Assembly (NCBI GenBank): GCA_016295375.1
Contig: JAEDLI010000130.1
Location: 1-5,407, forward strand
Reading direction: 5' to 3'
DNA: 5,407 nucleotides
From: Fibrobacter sp.
GTDB taxonomy: Bacteria > Fibrobacterota > Fibrobacteria > Fibrobacterales > Fibrobacteraceae
Positions 1-5,407 of this stretch are shown here, piece after piece. How positions within the stretch are numbered: the stretch's first letter is position 1; each line of letters begins with the position of its first letter. A program made the position numbers and the translations under genes. The notes under the pieces are model-generated. The model did no database searches. It was not told the origin of the DNA and saw only the letters and a program-made list of their open reading frames with translations.

Positions 1-1175
1 CTGACGGCCTTGGAAATGCGTTCGGCGATGTCTTTTTGGCCCTTGTCGGTTATCATGTAGGCTTCGTCTTCGGGGTTGCTGATGAACCCGATTTCAAAGA
101 GGACCGCTGGCATCAGCGCACCCACCAGCACCATGAATCCGGCACCGCCCACGCCGCCTGCCTGCCTGCGGATTTTTCCGCCATCCATGGCCTTGAGCAT
201 CTCTTCGGTGAACATGTAACTGTTCTGCTTATACTTTTCTAGGCGGGCTTCCAGCTTGAACCATTCGATGGGGGACAGTTCTTCTTTGGCGTTCTTTTCG
301 CCGTAGAGCGTGGCCACCTTGTTTTCACGACGGGCGATGGCCTTGTCTTCTTCGCTTTCGGGGGCGCGCAGCACGTAAACGTGGTAGCCCTTGACTTGCT
401 TTTTGCGCTCGGCGGTAGCGTCGATGGCGTTGCAGTGCAGGCTGATGAACAGGTCACCGTCCCACTGGTTCGCAAGATTCGCCCGCTGGCCCAGCTCAAT
501 GAACACGTCCTTGTCGCGGGTCATCTTGACGTTGAAACCTTCTTTTTCCAGTTCTTTTTTCAAAAGCTTTCCGATGGCGAGCACGATGTCCTTTTCGTTG
601 GACTTTTTACCCTGGGCGCCGGTGTCCTTTCCGCCATGACCGGGATCGATGACAATGGTCTTGACTTCGCGGGTCCCTGCGGTTTCGTTTTTCGGGGGAG
701 CGACAGGCGTGGCTGCGGCGGGTGTGGCTGCGGATGCGGCCACCGCAGCAGGAGCTGCCGCGCTTGGAGCGGGAACGGCGCTTGAACTAGACATAAGCGT
801 TGCGCTGGAGCTGGACTGCGTCACGGAGCTAGATGCCGGTGCGGCGCTTGAACTGCTAGGCTTGGCATTTGGGAAAAACTTGTAGGCGTCGTCTCTTGAA
901 ATCCAGAGGTGGCCGTTTTCAAGCTTGGGACTTGCCGCAAGCTCCATCACGTTGCTGTTGTGGGAAACGAAGGAAATCCCGACGGCAAACTTGGCCGTAT
1001 CCTTGGCGGTAACCAAGATGAAGGTCTTTTGGATGGGGAACCAATGGAAGGATGCACCGGCGTCCTTGGAAAGGGCTTCGGCATCCAAAAAGTCGTTCGA
1101 AGCCGCATTGGGAGAGCCCCATGCGAAGGTGGCGCAGACAAGGCATGCGAATATGGCGGCGACCAGTCTTTTCAT
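1..1175 (-). CDS. N-acetylmuramoyl-L-alanine amidase (Amidase_3), 3' end outside window
   Basis: A zinc amidase that cleaves the amide bond between MurNAc and the stem peptide of peptidoglycan, acting in the periplasm during cell separation or wall remodelling. The 391 visible codons give a Sec signal peptide (residues 1 to about 20, MKRL then a hydrophobic core ending AWG), then a region at about 28-102 resembling a copper-amine-oxidase-N-like stalk domain. A Ser/Ala/Pro linker follows (about 106-162), then the Amidase_3 domain from about 171. Zinc ligands are visible as H180 in DPGHGG, E194 in SNEKDIV and H247 in SLHCNA. E361 in FEIGFISNPEDE is the expected catalytic glutamate. Only the last part of the domain is cut off by the window edge. 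The ATG at 1175 is chosen because it is followed by the signal peptide, preceded by AAAGG ten bases upstream, and overlaps the smpB stop as ATGA. Similar to AmiC/CwlM-type enzymes; exact orthology is unclear. Confidence 0.93.
   Translation of the reverse strand, partial: MKRLVAAIFACLVCATFAWGSPNAASNDFLDAEALSKDAGASFHWFPIQKTFILVTAKDTAKFAVGISFVSHNSNVMELAASPKLENGHLWISRDDAYKFFPNAKPSSSSAAPASSSVTQSSSSATLMSSSSAVPAPSAAAPAAVAASAATPAAATPVAPPKNETAGTREVKTIVIDPGHGGKDTGAQGKKSNEKDIVLAIGKLLKKELEKEGFNVKMTRDKDVFIELGQRANLANQWDGDLFISLHCNAIDATAERKKQVKGYHVYVLRAPESEEDKAIARRENKVATLYGEKNAKEELSPIEWFKLEARLEKYKQNSYMFTEEMLKAMDGGKIRRQAGGVGGAGFMVLVGALMPAVLFEIGFISNPEDEAYMITDKGQKDIAERISKAV
776..854 (-). repeat. Ser/Ala linker repeat in the amidase gene
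   Basis: The 13-base string CGGCGCTTGAACT (plus strand) occurs at 776-788 and 842-854, 66 bases (22 codons) apart and in the same reading frame. It encodes part of the recurring SSSSA clusters (around residues 107-111 and 129-133) of the linker between stalk domain and amidase domain. This suggests the low-complexity linker grew by local duplication. Such serine-rich linkers are common in secreted Fibrobacter proteins. Confidence 0.5.
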
Positions 1176-1645
1176 CGCAGATGCACCTTTGCCGCCCTGG
1201 CCATTTCCAGCTTGGCGTCGCGGTTGATAATATCTTGCCGCTTGTCCCGCTGGTCCTTGCCGCGGCAGATTCCCATTTCCAGCTTGGCGCGACGGTTCTT
1301 GAAATAGAGCTTCAGGGGAATCAGCGTGCAGCCCTTCTGCTCCTTGGCCTTGCGCATCTTGGCGATTTCATGGACATGGGCCAAGAGCTTGCGGCGCCTT
1401 GCCGGGAAATGGTTGAAACGGTTTGCAAAAACGTACTCATCGATATGGGCACCTACCAACCAGAGTTCGTTCTTTTTCTCGTCGATGTCGATCCAGGCTT
1501 CGCCCAGGGTGCACTTGCCGTCGCGAATGGACTTGACCTCTGAACCGATAAGCATGATACCCACTTCGAAGGTCTCATCTACGAAGTAGAGGTGCTGCGC
1601 CTTGCGGTTCACGATAACAGGTGTACTCTGTTCCTTTTTAGCCAT
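1172..1645 (-). CDS. smpB: SsrA-binding protein SmpB
   Basis: The protein partner of tmRNA. It binds the tRNA-like domain of SsrA and places its C-terminal tail in the empty mRNA channel of a stalled ribosome so that trans-translation can rescue it. At 157 residues it has the normal family length. Family motifs in order are NRKA (13-16), GSEVKS (34-39), HIDEY (67-71), the basic RRRKLLAH (83-90), IPLKLYF (109-115) and the tail motif GK..RDKRQDI (129-139). The tail differs from E. coli: Arg133 sits where E. coli has His136, and Ala144 where E. coli has Trp147. The ATG at 1645 lies 3 bases after the obgE stop, and AAGG eight bases upstream, inside the end of obgE, serves as ribosome binding site. 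The stop overlaps the amidase ATG by four bases, so translation of the three genes is probably coupled. Confidence 0.97.
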   Translation of the reverse strand: MAKKEQSTPVIVNRKAQHLYFVDETFEVGIMLIGSEVKSIRDGKCTLGEAWIDIDEKKNELWLVGAHIDEYVFANRFNHFPARRRKLLAHVHEIAKMRKAKEQKGCTLIPLKLYFKNRRAKLEMGICRGKDQRDKRQDIINRDAKLEMARAAKVHLR

Positions 1646-1648
1646 AGG

Positions 1649-2695
1649 TTAGGCCTTCTTTTTCCAGCCGCCCTTTTTGCTGTCGCTGCCGGAATAGCTC
1701 TTGCTTTCCCAGCCGACCTTTTTCTTTTGCACATGGGGCACGGCATCGTCCAGGGCCTGCTGCAGTTCCTTGCAGCCGTCTCCTGTAATGGCAGAGGTCA
1801 CGATGACTTTTTCCCTGTGCTTCTTGAATTCCTTGATGGATTCTTCGATTCCAAGGTCGCTCTTGTTCAGGGCGATTACATAGGACTTTTGGGCGAGCTT
1901 CGGGTGGAACGCCTTCAGTTCGCTCTTGAGCACGGTAAACTGCTCGTAGGCGTTTTCGGCAAAGCCGTCGATGACGAACAGCAGGGTATGGGTGCGTTCG
2001 ATATGCTTCAGGAACTGGTGGCCGAGACCCTTGCCTTCGCTGGCGCCTTCCAGAAGCCCCGGAATGTCGGCCACCACAAAGCTGTGACCGTTCATCTGCA
2101 CAATGCCGAGTACCGGCTCCAGCGTGGTAAACGGATAGTCTCCGACTTTAGGGCGGCCGCTAGAAATCTTGTTCACCAGGCTGGACTTGCCTGCGTTGGG
2201 GAACCCGACCAGGCCCACGTCGGCCATAAGCTTCAATTCCAAGAAGAGCTCTCGCTTTTCGCCTTTTTCGCCGGGGGTGCATTTGCGGGGTGCCTGCACC
2301 TTCGGGGTGGCGAAATGCTGGTTGCCCATGCCGCCCTTGCCGCCACGGGCCGCAATCCATTTCTGGCCTGCTTCGGTGAGGTCTGCGAGGATTCGCCCTT
2401 CGGCGTCCTTGACGATGGTTCCGCGGGGTACGTCCACAATCAGGTCTTCGGCAGAAGCCCCGGTGCAGCGCTTGGCGCCACCGGGCTGGCCGTTTTTCGC
2501 CTTGTACAGGCGGGCGTTCCCCATGTCCAGGAGGGTAGAATACTGTTCGTTGACTCTGAGAATTACGTGACCGCCGCGCCCGCCGTCACCGCCATCGGGG
2601 CCTCCCAGGGGCACGAACTTTTCCCGGTGAAAACTGACAATGCCGTCACCGCCCTTGCCGGAGCGTACTTCTATGGATTTTTCGTCTAGGAACAT
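1649..2695 (-). CDS. obgE: GTPase ObgE/CgtA, ribosome assembly
   Basis: An Obg-family GTPase that binds the large ribosomal subunit in the cytoplasm and takes part in 50S maturation and growth control. The N-terminal glycine-rich Obg fold spans about 1-158, with the typical GKGGDG and GGPDGGDGGRGG segments. The G domain follows: G1 GFPNAGKSS (164-172), G2 YPFTT (187-191), G3 DIPGLLEGAS (210-219), G4 NKSD (277-280) and G5 TSAITGDG (300-307). After residue 325 there is only a short Lys/Gly/Ser-rich tail, so the optional C-terminal OCT domain is absent, as in many bacteria. The start MFLDEKSIEV is the canonical Obg N-terminus and fixes the ATG at 2695, even though no Shine-Dalgarno sequence precedes it; a TACATTTG element lies four bases upstream instead. 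First gene of the obgE-smpB-amidase run. The rplU-rpmA genes that often precede obg are not here; a lipoprotein gene ends 40 bases upstream. Confidence 0.97.
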   Translation of the reverse strand: MFLDEKSIEVRSGKGGDGIVSFHREKFVPLGGPDGGDGGRGGHVILRVNEQYSTLLDMGNARLYKAKNGQPGGAKRCTGASAEDLIVDVPRGTIVKDAEGRILADLTEAGQKWIAARGGKGGMGNQHFATPKVQAPRKCTPGEKGEKRELFLELKLMADVGLVGFPNAGKSSLVNKISSGRPKVGDYPFTTLEPVLGIVQMNGHSFVVADIPGLLEGASEGKGLGHQFLKHIERTHTLLFVIDGFAENAYEQFTVLKSELKAFHPKLAQKSYVIALNKSDLGIEESIKEFKKHREKVIVTSAITGDGCKELQQALDDAVPHVQKKKVGWESKSYSGSDSKKGGWKKKA

Positions 2696-2699
2696 GCAA

Positions 2700-2707
2700 C
2701 AAATGTA
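2700..2707 (-). promoter_or_regulatory. Putative -7 promoter element TACATTTG of obgE
   Basis: Read on the minus strand, TACATTTG fits TAnnTTTG, the -7 element known for the primary sigma factor of Bacteroidota, relatives of Fibrobacterota. Exactly four bases (TTGC) separate it from the obgE ATG, so a start site at the usual distance would fall at or next to the start codon. No Shine-Dalgarno sequence is present, which agrees with a leaderless message. No clear -33 element was found; a TTTT run lies 17 bases upstream. The same motif at the same distance precedes the regulator gene at 5273. The motif match is direct; its use as a promoter is inference. Confidence 0.5.
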
Positions 2708-2735
2708 GAAAAATTGTTATCGGGAAAACCCATTT

Positions 2736-4361
2736 CTACTTGTTGCAGGTCCCGTACTTGCTGATGGAATGAATCTTTGACGAAATGTTCGTGCCTGGTT
2801 TCTCGAAACTGATTTCTACGCGGCTGATGTTTTTCACGACGCTGTCGCGTTCGACGTGGAGCCCGAAGCCTTCCTGGACAAAGTCGCTCCACTTGATGTT
2901 GGCGGTCACGAGCTGCTCCGTTGCGGGCAGTTGCGCCTTATAGTAATCGTATTCCGTCAGCTTGTTGTCGTCGGGGAAGCGGATGTTTATAAAGAAGCTT
3001 TCGTTCGCGGTGTAGGTGATGCATACGCCGCCCCATTCGGTCAGGTCGTTGCCCCGCTGTTCATCGCCGGAAATTTCGAAAAAGATTCTTGCGTAGGGGT
3101 GGCTGTCGCCGAGGCGCGCGATGGTGTAGATGTAGCCGTACTTGTCGCGGGATGCCGATTCGTAGCCGTAACCCTTGTCGCCCGCGGGCCAGCTGAGCGC
3201 CGATGCGGAATCCGTATAGAAATGCAAGAAGCCGTAGGTGTCACTGCCGTCGTCGATTTGCGTGTTCACGCGGCTGCAGGTGCGGCCAAGGTCCGGGTCC
3301 ATCACGTTCATGCAGTTCTTGGCGCAGTACATGGAGCCGGTGCAGTCCAGTTCGCCGATGGTGTCCAGTTCGACGACCGGGAAGATTACGGTGTCGCCGC
3401 CGTCAAATTTCTGCTCTAGGATCCAGTGGCCGTCTAGGCAGCGGAATATGGAGCGGTAGTAGGCGGAGTTTTCGCTGGTGTCGGGGAGCAGCGCGCCGGC
3501 GCGTTTTTCGGTGCAGCGGCCAAGCCCGTAAACATCGTTCCAGAACGATTCCATGACGGGCTCGAATTCGGGAATGTTATCCGCGAAATCCCACGTCTCG
3601 ATATTTTTGCGTATTTTGGGGGCGTTCGCTTCGAAGGCGTTGTCGGCGAGGGTCGCCTTCAATTTTTCGCTGTTCCAGAAGCCGTCTTCTTCCAGGTCTT
3701 TTGCAAAGTCTGCCAGCTGTTCGCTGAATTCCGCCTCGGTGCAGTTCAGCTGCATCAAGACGGAAATGGCGAGCAGGGCGGCGTCCCCTTCACTGTCGCC
3801 GAAGATGTTCAGGTCTTCGAATCCCCTTGAAATGTCCGTAATCCCGAATGCGGCGAAAATTTCCCGCTCCGCTTGCGATTTCGCCTCACCAATTTTCATG
3901 GACTTATTGCGCACCAGCCATTGCGTGCGCTCGTAGGCGAGGTGCGTGAGCAGGTTGATGTTCGCGGTTTCGCGGTCTTCCAAATCGGTCAGCGCGTTCA
4001 GTTTTATCTGGCTTGCCGAACGTTCGCCGGTGACTTCGTTCCAGTAGTATCCTTCGGCTTCGAGCAGCGCATAGGGGGCGTCCAGGTTGATGTTGGAAAT
4101 ATTGAATTCGCCCATGTTGCTTGCGACCTTTCCCGTAAACGTGTTGCCTGTTTGCACCAGGTTGTCGCCGTCGACTTCGTGAAGCACCACGGTGGAACCG
4201 ATTACAAACGGTCCCTTCTGCGAAACGCCCGCCACTGTCTTGTCGGCGATGGCGTTTTCGGCTTCGGTGGAACCGCCGGTGGATTTTTTGTCGTCGCCAT
4301 TGGAGCAGCCGACAAAGAATATGGCCGCGGCGAACATTGTTAAAACTAATTTGTTCTTCAT
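2736..4361 (-). CDS. Fibrobacter-type multidomain lipoprotein with CBM/CIA30-like C-terminal domain
   Basis: Predicted exported lipoprotein of 541 residues; molecular function unknown. The N-terminus MKNK plus a hydrophobic stretch ends in the lipobox FVGC, with lipidated Cys19 followed by a Ser/Gly/Asp-rich spacer. Residues about 43-120 (GVSQKGPFVIGSTVVLHEVD onward) look like a small beta-sandwich, followed by NALTDLEDRETANINLLTHL and helical segments to about 275; I recognise this block as recurring in Fibrobacter lipoproteins. A short module at about 281-315 has paired cysteines (C283, C308) and ends DGHWIL. C340, C346, C350 and C362 lie close together and could form disulfides. The C-terminal part (about 375-541), with WGGVCITY (443-450), the Trp of IKWSDF and a final YGTC, resembles a CBM11/CIA30-like jelly roll, so carbohydrate binding is possible. 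The start at 4361 is preferred over an in-frame ATG at 4379 because AGGAGT lies between them. It ends with TAG. Confidence 0.88.
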   Translation of the reverse strand: MKNKLVLTMFAAAIFFVGCSNGDDKKSTGGSTEAENAIADKTVAGVSQKGPFVIGSTVVLHEVDGDNLVQTGNTFTGKVASNMGEFNISNINLDAPYALLEAEGYYWNEVTGERSASQIKLNALTDLEDRETANINLLTHLAYERTQWLVRNKSMKIGEAKSQAEREIFAAFGITDISRGFEDLNIFGDSEGDAALLAISVLMQLNCTEAEFSEQLADFAKDLEEDGFWNSEKLKATLADNAFEANAPKIRKNIETWDFADNIPEFEPVMESFWNDVYGLGRCTEKRAGALLPDTSENSAYYRSIFRCLDGHWILEQKFDGGDTVIFPVVELDTIGELDCTGSMYCAKNCMNVMDPDLGRTCSRVNTQIDDGSDTYGFLHFYTDSASALSWPAGDKGYGYESASRDKYGYIYTIARLGDSHPYARIFFEISGDEQRGNDLTEWGGVCITYTANESFFINIRFPDDNKLTEYDYYKAQLPATEQLVTANIKWSDFVQEGFGLHVERDSVVKNISRVEISFEKPGTNISSKIHSISKYGTCNK

Positions 4362-4370
4362 AAAAGATTT

Positions 4371-4376
4371 ACTCCT
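4371..4376 (-). promoter_or_regulatory. Shine-Dalgarno AGGAGT deciding the lipoprotein start
   Basis: On the minus strand AGGAGT ends nine bases before the ATG at 4361. It overlaps the codons just after the alternative in-frame ATG at 4379, so that longer start would have its own ribosome binding site inside the coding sequence. The shorter form also begins directly with a lipoprotein signal (MKNKLVL...). This strong site contrasts with obgE and the regulator gene, which have none. Confidence 0.75.
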
Positions 4377-4382
4377 CATTGG

Positions 4383-4409
4383 ACTCTATCGCACTTCGTG
4401 CACCAGAGT
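4383..4409 (-). repeat. Imperfect 27-base palindrome / RNA hairpin before the lipoprotein gene
   Basis: On the minus strand, ACTCT and GCAC form one arm, GAA the loop, GTGC and AGAGT the other arm. A symmetric 3-by-3 internal segment (GGT facing GAT) separates the two stem parts. As RNA of the minus-strand sense this segment gives two G-U pairs and a single G-A mismatch, so the stem is nearly continuous over 12 positions; as DNA it has three mismatches. It lies six bases upstream of the Shine-Dalgarno sequence. No U-run follows, so it is not an intrinsic terminator. It could be a 5'-leader hairpin affecting lipoprotein translation, an operator, or one copy of a dispersed REP-like intergenic palindrome; the last is favoured by its general look. 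Confidence 0.5.
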
Positions 4410-4430
4410 GACATATCCATTCTAAATTTT

Positions 4431-5273
4431 TCATTCCGCATCTCTCGTCTCTCTCTTGTTAAGTTTCGTGGTGAGCGGGAATAGTTGTAAATTTAGCTCA
4501 TAGACCCGTTCCACCTCGTCTTCGTTCGTGGCGAGCGCGATTATCTTTCGCCGAAAGTGCGCCAGTTCCTTCAAGATTTTCTGGTACGACTTTTCGGTGA
4601 GCCCAAGCGTAAATGTCGAAAAGTTCCGCTCTGTCACGGGAACCTTGTCTAGCGTATTCAGCGCGAGTTCGCCCATTTGCCTGTGAAAACTGCGGACGGA
4701 CGGGGCGACAATGGAAATTCGTCCCGTAGAAAGTGATTTGGATGTTTGCCTGTATCTGTTTCCACGTTTTTTCAGGAATCCGTTCTAGATTAAAAAACTC
4801 AGAGAATCGCGTGCGCTTTCGGCAGTAATTTTCGGGAAGGAGGCCAATGCGATTTTTTCGGGACTTGGATTCTTGATAGCCGGGGCAAGTTCTCGTATGA
4901 CTGCATTTACCCAATTGGCGAAATAGTCGTAAAGCCCCGCCCCAAGGATATTTACCCTGTGGACCTTGGCGATTTCCATCATGTCGGCAAAAACCAGGTT
5001 ACGCATATCGTCGCGTTTTGCCTAGTTGAATTTTGCCAAAAGTAGAAAGAAATCTTGCTCGTAACTTGTCAGGTCCATGGCCTCGGAAACGCGCATGGCC
5101 GTGTCTTCGGCAAGGCCACTCTTGCCGTCGCAAACCAGTTTCAGGAATGTGGGAGATTTAATCCTTGCTTTTTCCGCGAAGGCCCGCCATGAAAGGTCCT
5201 GGGTTTCTTTCTTTTCAAGATAGAAATCCAGAATGTACTTTCTAAAATCGTCGTATTCAAGAATGGAGCGCAT
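4431..5273 (-). pseudogene. TIGR02147-family regulator with two in-frame amber codons
   Basis: The 280-codon frame from ATG 5273 to TGA 4431 encodes a full-length member of the Fibrobacter paralogous family TIGR02147 (DUF4423-like). The N-terminal region MRSILEYDDFRKYILDFYLE is the typical family start, and a helix-turn-helix-like part (about 27-75: LSWRAFAEKARIKSPTFLKL) follows. The C-terminal part carries YDYFANWVNAVIREL, GFLKKRGNRYRQTSKSLSTG, SFHRQMGELAL, the TLGLTEKSYQKI segment and VYELNLQLFPL. The frame never shifts, but codons 84 (5022-5024) and 163 (4785-4787) are TAG. The first falls in FN*AK, where I recall the family having Gln (FNQAK), so CAG to TAG is likely. Without readthrough only an 83-residue HTH-bearing fragment would be made. 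Everything else looks conserved, so inactivation is recent or the codons are suppressed. The alternative ATG at 5336 would run through the promoter-like element and is rejected. The probable role, if active, is a transcription factor controlling nearby surface genes; this is inference. Confidence 0.82.
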
Positions 5274-5277
5274 GTTG

Positions 5278-5285
5278 CAAATATA
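5278..5285 (-). promoter_or_regulatory. Putative -7 promoter element TATATTTG of the regulator gene
   Basis: TATATTTG on the minus strand matches TAnnTTTG and is separated by CAAC, exactly four bases, from the ATG at 5273. This is the same layout as at obgE. The region has no Shine-Dalgarno sequence, and the DNA upstream is AT-rich as expected for a promoter. The element supports the start at 5273 rather than an earlier ATG. A clear -33 element could not be picked out. Promoter function is inferred from the motif and its position. Confidence 0.5.
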
Positions 5286-5327
5286 GAAATAGCTGAAGGA
5301 ATATAGTAAAAGAGAATGTAATTTCGA

Positions 5328-5349
5328 TTGTATCATTGCTTTGTATCAT
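5328..5349. repeat. 9-base direct repeat TTGTATCAT upstream of the regulator gene
   Basis: TTGTATCAT occurs at 5328-5336 and again at 5341-5349, a spacing of 13 bases start to start. It lies 43 bases or more upstream of the TATATTTG element in otherwise featureless AT-rich DNA (5286-5407), in which no gene is visible. Tandem half-sites at this distance could bind a regulator, possibly the product of the adjacent gene. In AT-rich DNA a chance repeat is also possible. Confidence 0.35.
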
Positions 5350-5407
5350 AAATTTGAAGAAAACAGAAAAAACACGGGATTTTGAAATGTTTAAAAATAG
5401 TCGATTT

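Noticed and set aside
381..1543. Plus-strand and shifted minus-strand frames over the amidase and smpB genes
   Set aside because: The amidase frame contains all zinc ligands and a signal peptide, and smpB all its family motifs; the others are shadows, rich in Ala/Gly/Ser or Arg.
1592..2689. A long plus-strand open frame (365 codons) opposite obgE
   Set aside because: It lies entirely antisense to a clear obgE gene with all G motifs; its protein shows no recognisable domain and is explained by the codon bias of the real gene.
2709..2731. Possible intrinsic terminator after the lipoprotein gene (GGG TTTT CCC, then a T-run)
   Set aside because: The stem has only three base pairs and the T-run starts eight bases later, so it is too weak to support.
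2736..2738. Genome-wide reading of TAG as an amino acid
   Set aside because: The lipoprotein ends at TAG just after its natural C-terminal YGTCNK; reading through would extend it about 30 codons into obgE.
2856..4343. Several plus-strand open frames opposite the lipoprotein gene
   Set aside because: They mirror the lipoprotein codons, give Arg/Ser/Val-rich products without family features, and have no supporting start signals.
4785..5006. Separate small genes starting at ATG 5006 and ATG 4676
   Set aside because: Both are in the same frame as the regulator gene, lack ribosome binding sites, and match inner parts of the same family, so they are segments between amber codons.
5274..5336. Longer regulator start at ATG 5336
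   Set aside because: The added 21 residues do not match the family start, and their codons contain the promoter-like TATATTTG element.

Overview
The window reads as chromosomal DNA of a Fibrobacter-type bacterium (Fibrobacterota). The main evidence is a gene of the family known from Fibrobacter succinogenes as TIGR02147, next to a large lipoprotein with the layered, cysteine-containing modules common in that genus. A poly-serine/alanine linker in a secreted enzyme and TAnnTTTG promoter-like motifs of the kind used in the Bacteroidota/FCB group agree with this. This is assigned from family recognition, not from a database search. Every gene that can be supported lies on the minus strand, so transcription runs from high to low coordinates.

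Right part (5407 down to 4362). About 130 bases of AT-rich upstream DNA carry a 9-base direct repeat and a TATATTTG element four bases from an ATG. Next comes a 280-codon TIGR02147-type regulator gene whose frame is intact from end to end except for two in-frame TAG codons (84 and 163). I call it a pseudogene, with readthrough as the alternative. A short gap holds an imperfect palindrome that folds better as RNA in the minus-strand sense, followed by a good Shine-Dalgarno sequence.

Middle (4361 to 2736). One 541-residue lipoprotein: lipobox, N-terminal beta-sandwich-like region, helical part, a small Cys-containing module and a C-terminal CBM/CIA30-like jelly-roll-type domain. The regulator and lipoprotein form a plausible functional pair.

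Left part (2695 to 1). A compact housekeeping operon follows: obgE (ribosome assembly GTPase), smpB (tmRNA partner in trans-translation) and a periplasmic N-acetylmuramoyl-L-alanine amidase that runs off the left edge. obgE and smpB are 3 bases apart, and smpB and the amidase overlap by ATGA. The operon appears to start at its own TACATTTG element, again four bases before the ATG and without a Shine-Dalgarno sequence, which suggests leaderless or nearly leaderless transcripts. No tRNA, rRNA, CRISPR array or insertion sequence was seen. The most unusual observations are the double-amber regulator, the matching leaderless-type promoters, and an SmpB whose C-terminal tail lacks two aromatic residues found in E. 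coli SmpB.
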